Shown: in pieces, positions 34,008 to 42,743 of the stretch
Layout: every line of letters starts with the position of its first letter
How positions within the stretch are numbered: position 1 is the first letter of the stretch
Source of the DNA: QAND01 sp003150225
GTDB lineage: Bacteria > Bacillota > Clostridia > Christensenellales > QAND01
DNA: 64,000 nt
Direction: 5' to 3'
NCBI RefSeq assembly: GCF_044357945.1
Contig: NZ_CP076563.1
Location: 806,001 to 870,000 of the forward strand
The notes under the pieces: generated by a model
What the model saw: only the letters and a program-made list of their open reading frames with translations
Told to the model about the DNA's origin: nothing
The model's database searches: none
Made by a program: the position numbers and the translations under genes

Positions 34008-34997
34008 ATGAAACGGAACCTGCTCTTTCTGTCAAAAAACCTGTTGAAGATGGCCCTATTGCTGCTCTGCGTCAGCATGGTGGCCTTCTTCCTCGTTTCC
34101 GTTTCCCCCATCAATCCCCTTCAGGCCAACGTGGGCCAAACCGCACTGGGCTCCATGAGCCCGGAGCAGATCCAAAAGCTGGAGGAGTACTGGGGGGTGG
34201 GCCAGCCTCCGGTGGAGCGGTATCTCGCCTGGGCCGGAGATGTTCTCCGGGGAGACATGGGCACCTCCCTTATCTACCGGCAGAGCGTGGCCTCGGTCAT
34301 CGGCCAGCGACTCCAAAACTCCCTATGGCTGCTGATCATCGCCTGGGCCCTGTCGGGAACCATCGGATTTTTCCTTGGAGCGGTGGCCGGAGCCAACCGG
34401 GGCGGGATTTGGGATCGGCTCATCAAGTCCTATTCCCTCATAACCGCCAGCACCCCCGCCTTCTGGCTGGCCCTGCTGCTGCTCCTCTTTTTCTCCGTCT
34501 GGCTCAAAGTTCTGCCCATCGGCCTGTCGGTGCCCATCGGAATGGAGGCCTCCGCCGTCACCCTTCTGGATCGGGTCCGCCACGCCATCCTGCCGGCCCT
34601 GACCCTGGCCATCACCGGCGTCTCCAGCGTTGCGCTCCATACCCGGGAAAAGATGATCGACGTCATGGAAAGCGACTACGCCCTGTTCGCCCGGGCCCGG
34701 GGAGACAGCAACTGGCGCATCCTTCGCCGCCATGGGCTCCGCAACGTGCTGCTTCCCGCCCTAACCCTGCAATTCGCCTCGGTGGGGGAGATCATTGGGG
34801 GATCGGTGCTCATCGAGCAGGTGTTCTCCTATCCCGGCTTGGGCCAAGCGGCGGTAGCCGCCGGCCTGGGGGGCGACGTTCCCCTTTTGATGGGCGTCAC
34901 CCTGGTCTGTGCCGGCCTGGTGTTTCTGGGGAATCTTGCCGCCAACCTCCTCTACGGCGTGGTGGATCCCCGCATGAAGGGGAGGGAAAGCCCATGA
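34008..34997 (+). CDS. DppB/NikB-type ABC permease
   Basis: ATG 34008 gives 329 residues. Signal-anchor KMALLLLCVSMVAFFLVSVSP, periplasmic loop with GQTALGSMSPEQIQKLEEYW, then five membrane helices. The EAA-like cytoplasmic loop reads DYALFARARGDSNWRILRRHG, contacting the ATPases. It lies 55 bases after the binding protein; the ribosome site is weak. It overlaps the next permease by ATGA. Confidence 0.9.
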   Translation: MKRNLLFLSKNLLKMALLLLCVSMVAFFLVSVSPINPLQANVGQTALGSMSPEQIQKLEEYWGVGQPPVERYLAWAGDVLRGDMGTSLIYRQSVASVIGQRLQNSLWLLIIAWALSGTIGFFLGAVAGANRGGIWDRLIKSYSLITASTPAFWLALLLLLFFSVWLKVLPIGLSVPIGMEASAVTLLDRVRHAILPALTLAITGVSSVALHTREKMIDVMESDYALFARARGDSNWRILRRHGLRNVLLPALTLQFASVGEIIGGSVLIEQVFSYPGLGQAAVAAGLGGDVPLLMGVTLVCAGLVFLGNLAANLLYGVVDPRMKGRESP

Positions 34998-35818
34998 AAA
35001 AGCGCAGCCGCCGGAAGGCCGCCCTTTCCCTTTTGATCCTGTCCCTTTGTCTCCTGTTGGCCGTCACCTTAGCCGGCGTCCTGCTGCGGGACGCCGCTAT
35101 GGAAACGGATTTCGCCCGGAAAAACCTGCCGCCCTCCCTCCGCTACCCTTTCGGCACCGACTGGATGGGCCGGGATCTTTTCGTTCGGACCCTCTGCGGC
35201 CTGTCCATGAGCATCCAGATCGGGATCATCACCGCCAGCGTCAGCGCCGTAATCGCCTTTCTGCTGGGATCCGCCGCCGCGCTGTTGGGCCGGGGCGCCG
35301 ATGCCGCCGTCTCTTGGCTCATCGACCTTATGATGGGAATCCCCCACATCCTGCTGCTGATCCTGGTTTCCTTCGCCTGTGGAAAAGGATTCTGGGGGGT
35401 GGTCATTGGCGTAACCCTCTCCCACTGGATGTCCCTCAGCCGCGTCATCCGGGGGGAGGTGCTACAGCTCCGGGAGAGCGGCTACGTGCAGGTGGCGCAA
35501 AAGCTGGGCATGGGCCGCGGATACATCCTCCGGCGGCATATGGTCCCCCACCTGTTCCCTCAGTTTATGGTAGGGCTGGTGCTGCTGTTCCCCCACGCCA
35601 TCCTCCACGAGGCCAGCGTCACCTTCCTGGGGTTCGGCCTCTCCCCCGAGCAGCCCGCCATCGGCGTCATCCTATCGGAGGGGATGAAGTATCTCATCAT
35701 GGGCCAGTGGTGGTTGGCGGTGTTCCCCGGCCTTGCCCTGGTGCTGGTGGTACTGCTGTTCGATCTGGTAGGAAGCACCCTAAGAAAGCTGCTGGATCCC
35801 GCCAGCATCCACGAGTAA
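34994..35818 (+). CDS. DppC/NikC-type ABC permease
   Basis: ATG 34994 lies after GGAGGG and overlaps the upstream stop. The 274-residue product has N-terminal helix ALSLLILSLCLLLAVTLAGV, the family motif YPFGTDWMGRDLFVRTLCG, and EAA loop SGYVQVAQKLGMGRGYILRRH. The C-terminal HEASVTFLGFGLSPEQPAIG is diagnostic of DppC/OppC/NikC. It forms the channel with the preceding permease. Confidence 0.9.
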   Translation: MKKRSRRKAALSLLILSLCLLLAVTLAGVLLRDAAMETDFARKNLPPSLRYPFGTDWMGRDLFVRTLCGLSMSIQIGIITASVSAVIAFLLGSAAALLGRGADAAVSWLIDLMMGIPHILLLILVSFACGKGFWGVVIGVTLSHWMSLSRVIRGEVLQLRESGYVQVAQKLGMGRGYILRRHMVPHLFPQFMVGLVLLFPHAILHEASVTFLGFGLSPEQPAIGVILSEGMKYLIMGQWWLAVFPGLALVLVVLLFDLVGSTLRKLLDPASIHE

Positions 35819-35828
35819 GGAGGCGGCT

Positions 35829-36758
35829 ATGGAACGTCCCATTCTAGAGGTAGAGCACCTCTCCCTGTCCTTTACCCAATACCGTGGCCTGTTGGGCCGG
35901 ACACAGCTTCCTGCCATTTCCGACCTAAGCCTACGGATTCATCCGGGGGAGCTGGTGGCGGTGGTGGGAGCCAGCGGTTCGGGAAAAAGCCTTCTGGCCC
36001 ACGCCATTTTGGGGATCCTCCCCTATAACGCCAGCCTGACGGGCGCCCTCTTTTACAACGGCGCTCCCCTGACCCCCCAGCGGCAGAAGGCCATCCGGGG
36101 AAAGGAACTGTTGCTGGTCCCCCAGAGCGTCTCCTATCTGGATCCTCTCATGAAGGTGGGCCCCCAGGTGCGCAACGGCCGCCGGGATGAGGCCGCCCGA
36201 AACCGCTCCCGGGCGGTGCTGGCCCGCTATGGCCTGGATCCACAGGTGGAGGAACGCTATCCCTTCCAGCTATCGGGGGGGATGGCCCGGCGGGTGCTGA
36301 TCTCCACCGCCGTCATGGAACAGCCCCGGCTGGTCATCGCCGACGAGCCCACCCCCGGCCTCCACCCCCAGGCGGCCCAGCGGGTGCTGGGCCATTTCCG
36401 GGAGCTGGCGGATCAAGGAGCGGGGGTACTGCTCATCACCCACGACCTGGAACTGGCCCTGACGGTGGCCCACCGCATCGTGGTGTTCTACGCCGGCACC
36501 ACGCTGGAAGAGGCCCCCGCCTCCGCTTTTCAGGAAGACAATACCCTGCGCCACCCCTATACCCGGGCCCTCTGGCGGGCCATGCCCCAACACGGCTTTC
36601 ACGCCCCGGAGGGCAGCCTGTTCTCCCCGCAAAACCAGGAAGAGGGATGTCCTTTCCGGCAGGGCTGCCCTGAAGCCAGGGAGGACTGCGCCGGCTCCAT
36701 CCCCTACCGCCAGGTGGAGGGTGGCTACGTCCGGTGTATTGGGGAGGTGGCGCCATGA
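35829..36758 (+). CDS. DppD/NikD-type ABC ATPase
   Basis: 309 residues with Walker A GASGSGKSL, signature LSGGMARR, Walker B LVIADEPTPGL, and the oligopeptide-family C-terminal segment with LRHPYTRAL. Four cysteines follow (CPFRQGCPEAREDC and CIGEVAP region), as in OppD-type ATPases that carry an Fe-S-like loop. AAGGAGG is upstream. The stop overlaps the next start. Confidence 0.88.
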   Translation: MERPILEVEHLSLSFTQYRGLLGRTQLPAISDLSLRIHPGELVAVVGASGSGKSLLAHAILGILPYNASLTGALFYNGAPLTPQRQKAIRGKELLLVPQSVSYLDPLMKVGPQVRNGRRDEAARNRSRAVLARYGLDPQVEERYPFQLSGGMARRVLISTAVMEQPRLVIADEPTPGLHPQAAQRVLGHFRELADQGAGVLLITHDLELALTVAHRIVVFYAGTTLEEAPASAFQEDNTLRHPYTRALWRAMPQHGFHAPEGSLFSPQNQEEGCPFRQGCPEAREDCAGSIPYRQVEGGYVRCIGEVAP

Positions 36759-37366
36759 CGCTGTCGGCAGAAAACTTGGGGTTCCGGTATGGGGATGGAT
36801 CTCCCATCCTATCGGGCTTCAATTTCACCCTTATAAGCCAGGAGCGGGTGGGGCTCATGGCCCCCAGTGGCTTTGGGAAAACCACCCTGTGCAAACTGCT
36901 GGCGGGCTATCTCGTCCCCCAGGAGGGGCGGATCCTCCTGGACGGCGTCCCCCTCTCCCAATACAAGGGGCCCTGCCCGGTACAGATGATCTGGCAGCAT
37001 CCCGAGCTGGTGGTCAATCCCAGAATGCCCCTAGGGCGTACTCTAGCGGAGGGGGGAAAGCTGGATGCCAGGATCCTGACGGGATTGGGTATCCAACCGT
37101 CCTGGCTCAGCCGGTATCCCCGGGAGCTGTCAGGAGGAGAGCTGCAGCGGTTTTGTATCGCGCGAGCCCTGGGATCCCAGACTCGATTCCTTCTGGCCGA
37201 TGAGATCAGTACCATGCTGGACCTTATCACCCAGGCGCAGATCTGGAACTTCCTCCTTGCGGAAACCGCCGCCCGGAACATCGGCCTTCTGGTTGTCAGC
37301 CACTCCCCTTCCCTCCTGGACCAGATCTGCACCCGCACGCTGGACCTAACAAAAAAGCGTCCATAA
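36755..37366 (+). CDS. DppF/NikE-type ABC ATPase, short form
   Basis: ATG 36755 overlaps the upstream stop. At 203 residues it is shorter than usual DppF proteins (over 300) because the C-terminal peptide-transport domain is absent. Walker A APSGFGKTT, signature LSGGELQR, Walker B LLADEIS and H-loop VVSHS are present, so it should hydrolyse ATP. NikE-like short forms occur in metal importers, which mildly supports a metal substrate. Confidence 0.85.
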   Translation: MTLSAENLGFRYGDGSPILSGFNFTLISQERVGLMAPSGFGKTTLCKLLAGYLVPQEGRILLDGVPLSQYKGPCPVQMIWQHPELVVNPRMPLGRTLAEGGKLDARILTGLGIQPSWLSRYPRELSGGELQRFCIARALGSQTRFLLADEISTMLDLITQAQIWNFLLAETAARNIGLLVVSHSPSLLDQICTRTLDLTKKRP

Positions 37367-37427
37367 CGCCCGCTTTTTCCCCTTTTGCTGTGTTAAAATA
37401 GAAAAAACGGCAAGAGGAGGGATCTCC

Positions 37428-38021
37428 ATGGCCAACTCCATTCAATACAAGCTCTATCTCCCTCCGGGGTTTTTGGATAAACGCATCAACGAGCAGGTGA
37501 TCTTCGATTTCGTGGATCAGGTGCGCCACTATTCCGTCTGGCGGCGGGGCGACCCACTTCAAAAAGAGCCGGATTTCGTCTGTGATGGGGAGGGGTTGGA
37601 GGTCACTTTCGCCTCGTCGGATTACTCCACCCGGAACTTTATCGGGGATTTCTGCGATGGCGTCTACTCCCCCTTGGAGGCCCAGGAGGACCATACCCAA
37701 TACATCCAAAACGCCCTGGAGCGCAAAGCAAAGAAAACCTATGCCACTCCCCGCACCTCCCTTGCCATCCTCTGTATGCTGGAGCTGTTTTGCTGGACGG
37801 AGGCGGTTTTTATCCAAGACCCGGCCATACAGGGCCAAAAAAGGCGTTTTCTGGACAAAATCGCCCAGAATTACCTGGGCGTCAACCGCTTTTATCATAT
37901 CTATTTGATCCTTCCCGGCCTCATGGCCGATTGGTATGTCCTGGACGTAACATCAAACCAAACCCAGCGGGTCAAGGCTCCCTCCCACGCCGATCTCCCC
38001 TATTTTAGAAGAACCCGATAG
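37428..38021 (+). CDS. Unknown protein
   Basis: Not recognised. A 197-residue soluble protein starting MANSIQYKLYLPPGFLDKR after GAGGAGG. Features: acidic/aromatic middle (ASSDYSTRNFIGDFCDG), a hydrophobic helix TSLAILCMLELFCWTEAVFI that is too polar-flanked to be a sure membrane segment, and a basic end (FRRTR). It follows the ABC operon by 61 bases with its own ribosome site and ends at a strong terminator, so it may be co-transcribed. Confidence 0.6.
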   Translation: MANSIQYKLYLPPGFLDKRINEQVIFDFVDQVRHYSVWRRGDPLQKEPDFVCDGEGLEVTFASSDYSTRNFIGDFCDGVYSPLEAQEDHTQYIQNALERKAKKTYATPRTSLAILCMLELFCWTEAVFIQDPAIQGQKRRFLDKIAQNYLGVNRFYHIYLILPGLMADWYVLDVTSNQTQRVKAPSHADLPYFRRTR

Positions 38022-38060
38022 CATTCATCTATACATCATGATTATTTTATTCATTTTATA

Positions 38061-38097
38061 AAACCAAGGGGAGCGCAACGCGCTCCCCTTGGTTTTT
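38061..38097. terminator. Bidirectional terminator
   Basis: Perfect 16-base arms AAACCAAGGGGAGCGC / complement with a 3-nt loop and T-runs on both strands, between two convergent genes. Confidence 0.9.
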
Positions 38098-38105
38098 CAA
38101 ACTTC

Positions 38106-39245
38106 TCACCTTTTGTTAAGCAACCGAACCCGTTCCCAAAACGGGTCGGATTCCCTCGCGTTCAGCACATCCTCATTATACCGCTCAATTCCTTGATTCC
38201 ACCAATCCACCAGGTCGGCGTCATCCGTTCGAGGCGCTATGTTGTAATTCTCCACAATATAATCCGACAAAAAATCCGACAGCTTTTGCATCCCATAAGC
38301 ATTCAGACGTTCGCCAGTCGTAGAGTAAAAATCGGTATCCAAGTCAAAACCATAAGATTGAAACTCCACATTGAAGTCCAGAAACGGCACATCATACTCG
38401 TCCGCCAACTGCGCAACCGCTTTATGCTGTGCATCATTCCAATAACACCCTGAAGGGCTTTTGACAATTAGCAATTCGATCTCATTCGTCTCGCATAATT
38501 CTTTTATTTTTATAAAATATTCAAAAACCCTCTTTTCAATTGGCGATGCAACATTTGATGTTTTCATATACTCTCTATCAGCCTCGTATTCAGCATGTTC
38601 AAATACCGGTACACCTCCTTTGGTTGCATACGCTCTCCCCTCTCGCCAATACTTATAGTCTCCTTCTCCAATCTCATTCCATCTTGAATGATACCTTAGA
38701 ATTGGAAATACATAATTTACATAATTAAATATTGGCTCTATTCTTTCTTCCTCATGCTCTTTTCTCCATTCCTCTTCAATGGTAATAAATGTATCGATCA
38801 ATCTAATTTTATTCCCAGAAAGGCGCATATAATCTGCAGAACGGCGATTATAATATTCACTTGGCGCCTTACCGTTTCCATAGGTAAAAAACAGTGCCTC
38901 CAATACTACAACTTTAGGTTGTTGATAAGCCAATGCTTCTTTTAAATAGTAATACGAAGTCCAAATCTCTTGATCGGAAGATCCAAATCCATAACTTGTT
39001 ATTCCATACTTTTCCCATAAAATCAAGGGATTAAATGCATTATACATATTACAAGAACCTAATACTAAAATATCCAAACTGTCTTTTGGCTCTTCATAAA
39101 ATCCTGCCACTTGTGCAGTCCCTGGGCTATTTCTATGTCCAGTTTCATATGTCCACTTTGGTTGGAATATCTTTCCGCCAAAAAACAAAAGGATTAAAAC
39201 CAATAAGGAAAAACAAGCTATCTTCAGGCTTTGCGTTTTTGTCAT
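38106..39245 (-). CDS. DltD/SGNH-like exported protein paired with MBOAT
   Basis: ATG 39245 lies nine bases after GGAGG, two bases beyond the MBOAT stop. A single N-terminal anchor (KIACFSLLVLILLFFGGKIF) is followed by a 350-residue extracellular domain. SLDILVLGSCNMYNAFNP matches the GDSL/SGNH block I serine (GSSxxxxA-type), but here the position reads GSCN, so the nucleophile Ser is a Cys or is displaced. DVPFLDFN near the end resembles the catalytic Asp/His region. It likely completes acyl transfer to a surface polymer with the MBOAT. Confidence 0.7.
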   Translation of the reverse strand: MTKTQSLKIACFSLLVLILLFFGGKIFQPKWTYETGHRNSPGTAQVAGFYEEPKDSLDILVLGSCNMYNAFNPLILWEKYGITSYGFGSSDQEIWTSYYYLKEALAYQQPKVVVLEALFFTYGNGKAPSEYYNRRSADYMRLSGNKIRLIDTFITIEEEWRKEHEEERIEPIFNYVNYVFPILRYHSRWNEIGEGDYKYWREGRAYATKGGVPVFEHAEYEADREYMKTSNVASPIEKRVFEYFIKIKELCETNEIELLIVKSPSGCYWNDAQHKAVAQLADEYDVPFLDFNVEFQSYGFDLDTDFYSTTGERLNAYGMQKLSDFLSDYIVENYNIAPRTDDADLVDWWNQGIERYNEDVLNARESDPFWERVRLLNKR

Positions 39246-39247
39246 CG

Positions 39248-40753
39248 TTAAAAGCCTCCATAGATAAAGTCCGAAGCCACATAGCCCTGGCCATAAATTC
39301 CATAAACCACAACGACCACAACTCCAGTCAAGTAGATTGGCCTCCGCACTATCATCGGCATCTGGGCAATTTTTTCCCTGATACAATACTTTCTTTGCAG
39401 GATATCAACTGCAACCAGCACCAGGGTAAAGACACAAAGCGCAATGAAATCGCTGCTGTTCAACCCTAATTGGAACAACGTTTGATCGGAAAAAATCCAT
39501 GGATTATCCAGGGGGAACATATTTCTTACATACTCGATTCCCCCTCTTAACCCTGCCATTCTAAAGAAAATCCAAGCAAAGGAAACCAGTGAAAAAGTGA
39601 TCAGCATTTGAAATGCTTTTCTGCATCGATGACGCATCGCATATTGTTCCACTGGCAGATTGGATCCCATACCCAGGCGTTTTGCAATCCATTCCCTGGG
39701 CGTTTTCAACATCTGTCCTAACACCTGGTATACCCCGTGGAGTAATCCCCAAAACATAAAATTGAGTCCAGCCCCATGCCAAAGCCCACTGATAAAGAAA
39801 ACAATCACGATATTGAGATATTTTCTCCAAGTCCCCTTCCGATTTCCTCCCAAGGGAATATAAACATAATCCCTCAACCAGGAACTAAGGGTCATATGCC
39901 AGCGGCGCCAAAAATCCGCGATAGATGTAGCGAAATAGGGCTGACGGAAATTATGGGGCAGCTCAATCTGCAGGGTTTGAGCCGTACCGCGAACAATATC
40001 CACGCAACCCGAAAAATCGGTATAGATCTGAAGGGAATAGCAGATCGCACCAACCAATAGAACAAAGCCGCTGTATTCACTATAATTAGAAAATATATGA
40101 TTGACCAGATAGGCTACCCGATCCGCAATCACAAGTTTCTTGAAGAAGCCCCACAACATCAATTGAAGGCCAAACGTAAACTGAGTATAGTCAAATTTCT
40201 TTTTTCCCTTCTCGGAAAAAAGGCTGTCCTCCAAAGGTGCATAGCGAAGGATGGGCCCCTGCAAAATACAAGGGAAAAAGCTGACATACAATGCGTATTT
40301 TGCCAGATTCCGTTGCGCCGTAATCTTTCCATGGTATGCATCCACGCAATACGCCGCCACAGTAAGGGTATAAAAGGAGATTCCCACCGGAGCAATCATG
40401 TCAAATAGCGGCAACTGAACAGGGATTCCAAGCTTACCCATAGCCCTACTAAAAAGCGATGCACAAGCCGCGTACTGTTTGATAAAAAACAGCAGTCCAA
40501 GGTTTAACAACAGCCCAGCAATAAGCCAAAGCCGTTTTTTCCCTTTTTTCTCCTCTCTTTGCATCTGAATCGTAATAAAATAAGAGGTAAGAATACTAAA
40601 TCCAAGAAAGATAAAATAACGCAGGTCAAAGGTGGAATAAAAAAATAGGCTAACTGCCAGCAGTACCCATGGTTGCATCCTTTGCGATACCAGATAGTAA
40701 ACGATAACCGCAAAAAACACCAACAAGAGGTAGGGAATGGATGTTAAGCTCAT
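39248..40753 (-). CDS. MBOAT O-acyltransferase (AlgI/DltB-like)
   Basis: Start ATG 40753 is favoured because GGGAGAG lies seven bases upstream; ATG 40759 is too close. The 501-residue product has about eleven membrane segments. Diagnostic MBOAT features are FDMIAPVGISFYTLTVAAY, DFWRRWHMTLSSWLRDYVYIP and the catalytic His in FFISGLWHGAGLNFMFWG. AlgI-type proteins pass acyl groups across the membrane to exopolysaccharide or teichoic-acid acceptors. The SGNH-like partner is coupled directly downstream. Confidence 0.92.
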   Translation of the reverse strand: MSLTSIPYLLLVFFAVIVYYLVSQRMQPWVLLAVSLFFYSTFDLRYFIFLGFSILTSYFITIQMQREEKKGKKRLWLIAGLLLNLGLLFFIKQYAACASLFSRAMGKLGIPVQLPLFDMIAPVGISFYTLTVAAYCVDAYHGKITAQRNLAKYALYVSFFPCILQGPILRYAPLEDSLFSEKGKKKFDYTQFTFGLQLMLWGFFKKLVIADRVAYLVNHIFSNYSEYSGFVLLVGAICYSLQIYTDFSGCVDIVRGTAQTLQIELPHNFRQPYFATSIADFWRRWHMTLSSWLRDYVYIPLGGNRKGTWRKYLNIVIVFFISGLWHGAGLNFMFWGLLHGVYQVLGQMLKTPREWIAKRLGMGSNLPVEQYAMRHRCRKAFQMLITFSLVSFAWIFFRMAGLRGGIEYVRNMFPLDNPWIFSDQTLFQLGLNSSDFIALCVFTLVLVAVDILQRKYCIREKIAQMPMIVRRPIYLTGVVVVVVYGIYGQGYVASDFIYGGF

Positions 40754-40952
40754 AGGCATTCTCTCCCATCAGCAACGCATTGTTTGTTTAAAATGTATAC
40801 TTTTCTTATCATGCCCAAAGAACAGAAAAAACCCCAATATTGTTGGAGTTTTCTAATAAAATAATCATATTTATATATGGTAAAAAAAGTATAAGATGTT
40901 GTGATGATACCATATAGCAAAACACTTGTGCAAGCCGTGCAAATCTACCCCA

Positions 40953-40990
40953 TAAAACAGAAGGAGCGGAATTCCGCTCCTTCTGTTTTA
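40953..40990. terminator. Bidirectional terminator, 38-bp perfect palindrome
   Basis: Arms TAAAACAGAAGGAGCGGAA and exact complement meet without a spacer. T-runs occur on both sides. It ends the TrpXYZ-type operon at 41019; 40754-40952 otherwise holds only the upstream region of the MBOAT operon and a weak hairpin near 40830-40856. Confidence 0.8.
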
Positions 40991-41018
40991 TTCATTTTTT
41001 CCGGGAACAGCTCACGTC

Positions 41019-41792
41019 TTAATTTCCGCACTCGATGCTGATCTCGTTAAACAACCCCAGAAGATCCTCCACCCGGGTGGCCGCTTTTTCTCCGTTCCGA
41101 CGATCCAGGATGGCCGCTCCCTGATGCATCATGACGATGCGGTTGCCGTATTCGATGGCATACCGCAGGTTATGGGTCACCATGATGGTGGTCAGATGCT
41201 TCTCCCGCACGATGCGGTCGGTAAGCTCCATGATGGTTTCCGCCGTGCGAGGATCCAGAGCGGCAGTGTGCTCATCTAGAATGAGAAAATCGATGGGCGT
41301 CATGGTGGACATAATGAGGGCCATCGCCTGGCGCTGTCCCCCCGATAGGGAGCCCACCTTAACGTTCATCTTATCCTCCAACCCCAGATTCAGCTGGCGA
41401 AGGTGCTCCCGATATTCCTCGGCCCGTTTTCGGTTGGTCCCCCGGGCAAGTCCATAGGGACGTCCCTTATTATCGGCCAGGGACATGTTCTCCAGTATGG
41501 TCATAGAGGGGCAGGTTCCCATGGCGGGATCCTGATACACCCGGCCAATACACCGGTAGCGCTTAAAATCCTTGCGATGGGTAATGTCGTCCCCATCGAT
41601 GAGGATCTTCCCCCCATCCACGCCGATGTTGCCGCAGATGATATTGAGCATAGAGGTTTTACCGCTGCCATTGCTTCCCACCACCGAAACGAAATCCCCA
41701 TCCAGGATATCCAGGTTGAAGTCGTCAAAGAGACACATGGCGTCCACCGTACCGGGGTTATAGATTTTTTTAATCTGCTGAAGTGAAATCAA
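41019..41792 (-). CDS. ABC transporter ATPase, TrpZ-like
   Basis: TTG start overlapping the permease stop by four bases. 257 residues with Walker A GSNGSGKTS, signature LSGGQRQA, Walker B FLILDEHTAALD and H-loop MVTHN. The ETIMELTDRIVREKHLTT segment fits the COG1101 group that works with ABC-type tryptophan/tyrosine importers. It energises import by the permease and binding protein upstream. Confidence 0.85.
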   Translation of the reverse strand: MISLQQIKKIYNPGTVDAMCLFDDFNLDILDGDFVSVVGSNGSGKTSMLNIICGNIGVDGGKILIDGDDITHRKDFKRYRCIGRVYQDPAMGTCPSMTILENMSLADNKGRPYGLARGTNRKRAEEYREHLRQLNLGLEDKMNVKVGSLSGGQRQAMALIMSTMTPIDFLILDEHTAALDPRTAETIMELTDRIVREKHLTTIMVTHNLRYAIEYGNRIVMMHQGAAILDRRNGEKAATRVEDLLGLFNEISIECGN

Positions 41793-42670
41793 GCCGGTTC
41801 CCCCTTTCGATCCATCCAGTTCCCCGCGATAAGAATCACTAGAAACAGCACGGCGGTCACGAGTTTCATATCGTTGGCCGACATGCCGAAGGAGATGGCC
41901 GCCGCCACGCAGCCCTTATACAGGATGCTGCCCAACACCACAGCTGTGGTAGCCTTGATGAAGGTCAGGCGTCGGAAAAGATTGATGCCGATGATCACCG
42001 ACGCCAATCCGATGACGATGGCGCCGGTGCCCATCTGAATTTCAAAAAACCGCTGCTGCTGGCACATAACACTGCCGGATAGGGCGATCAGCCCATTGGC
42101 AATTGCCAGTCCCATGATCTTGACGGTGCCCTTGTCCCGGGCGAGGGATGTAACCACCGCATCGTTGTCCCCAACCGCCCGAAGCAGATACCCCGCCTTG
42201 GTCTTTAGAAACAAATCCATCAAAAGCTTTCCGATCATCGCCACTGCCAACACGATGATCAGCGTCTTATAGGGAGCCAAACCGCCCCCGAACACTCCAT
42301 CCACAAATCCGTTTTTGAATAGCGTAGTCATACCAAAAAGGGGCACGTTGGACATCCCCGCAATGTGCAGGTTGATGGAATACAGCGCCGTCATGGTGAT
42401 GATACCAGACAACAGATCCCGCACCCGGCACTTCACATGGATCAACCCCGTTACCAGGCCTGCCGTCGCTCCCGCCAAGAGGGATACCCCCATGGCCAGG
42501 ACGGGATTGCCGCCATTTGAGATCATAGTAGCGGTGATGGCAGCTCCCAGCGGAAAACTACCATCCGCCGTCAAGTCAGGAAAATCCAATATTTTATAGG
42601 TAATGTATACCCCCAGAGCCAGGATGGCGTAAATCAGCCCCTGTTCCAGGGTTCCGATGATAAGATCCAT
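41789..42670 (-). CDS. ABC transporter permease, TrpY-like
   Basis: ATG 42670 gives 293 residues with about nine membrane helices. It resembles the branched-chain-amino-acid-type permeases of COG4120: LIYAILALGVYITYKILDFPDLTADGSF at the start and GLASVIIGINLFRR later. It lies between binding protein and ATPase in one operon. The upstream ribosome site is GGGGAAGGGG. Confidence 0.85.
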   Translation of the reverse strand: MDLIIGTLEQGLIYAILALGVYITYKILDFPDLTADGSFPLGAAITATMISNGGNPVLAMGVSLLAGATAGLVTGLIHVKCRVRDLLSGIITMTALYSINLHIAGMSNVPLFGMTTLFKNGFVDGVFGGGLAPYKTLIIVLAVAMIGKLLMDLFLKTKAGYLLRAVGDNDAVVTSLARDKGTVKIMGLAIANGLIALSGSVMCQQQRFFEIQMGTGAIVIGLASVIIGINLFRRLTFIKATTAVVLGSILYKGCVAAAISFGMSANDMKLVTAVLFLVILIAGNWMDRKGEPA

Positions 42671-42743
42671 AAACCCCTTCCCCTTTATAGCCGGATGGGC
42701 GCCGGTGGAAAAATTCCAGCGGCGCCCCAGCGGCAACTGATAT

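Noticed and set aside
33995..34993. Long upstream extension of the DppC-like permease frame
   Set aside because: Overlaps the DppB-like gene in another frame; the true start is ATG 34994 with a ribosome site.
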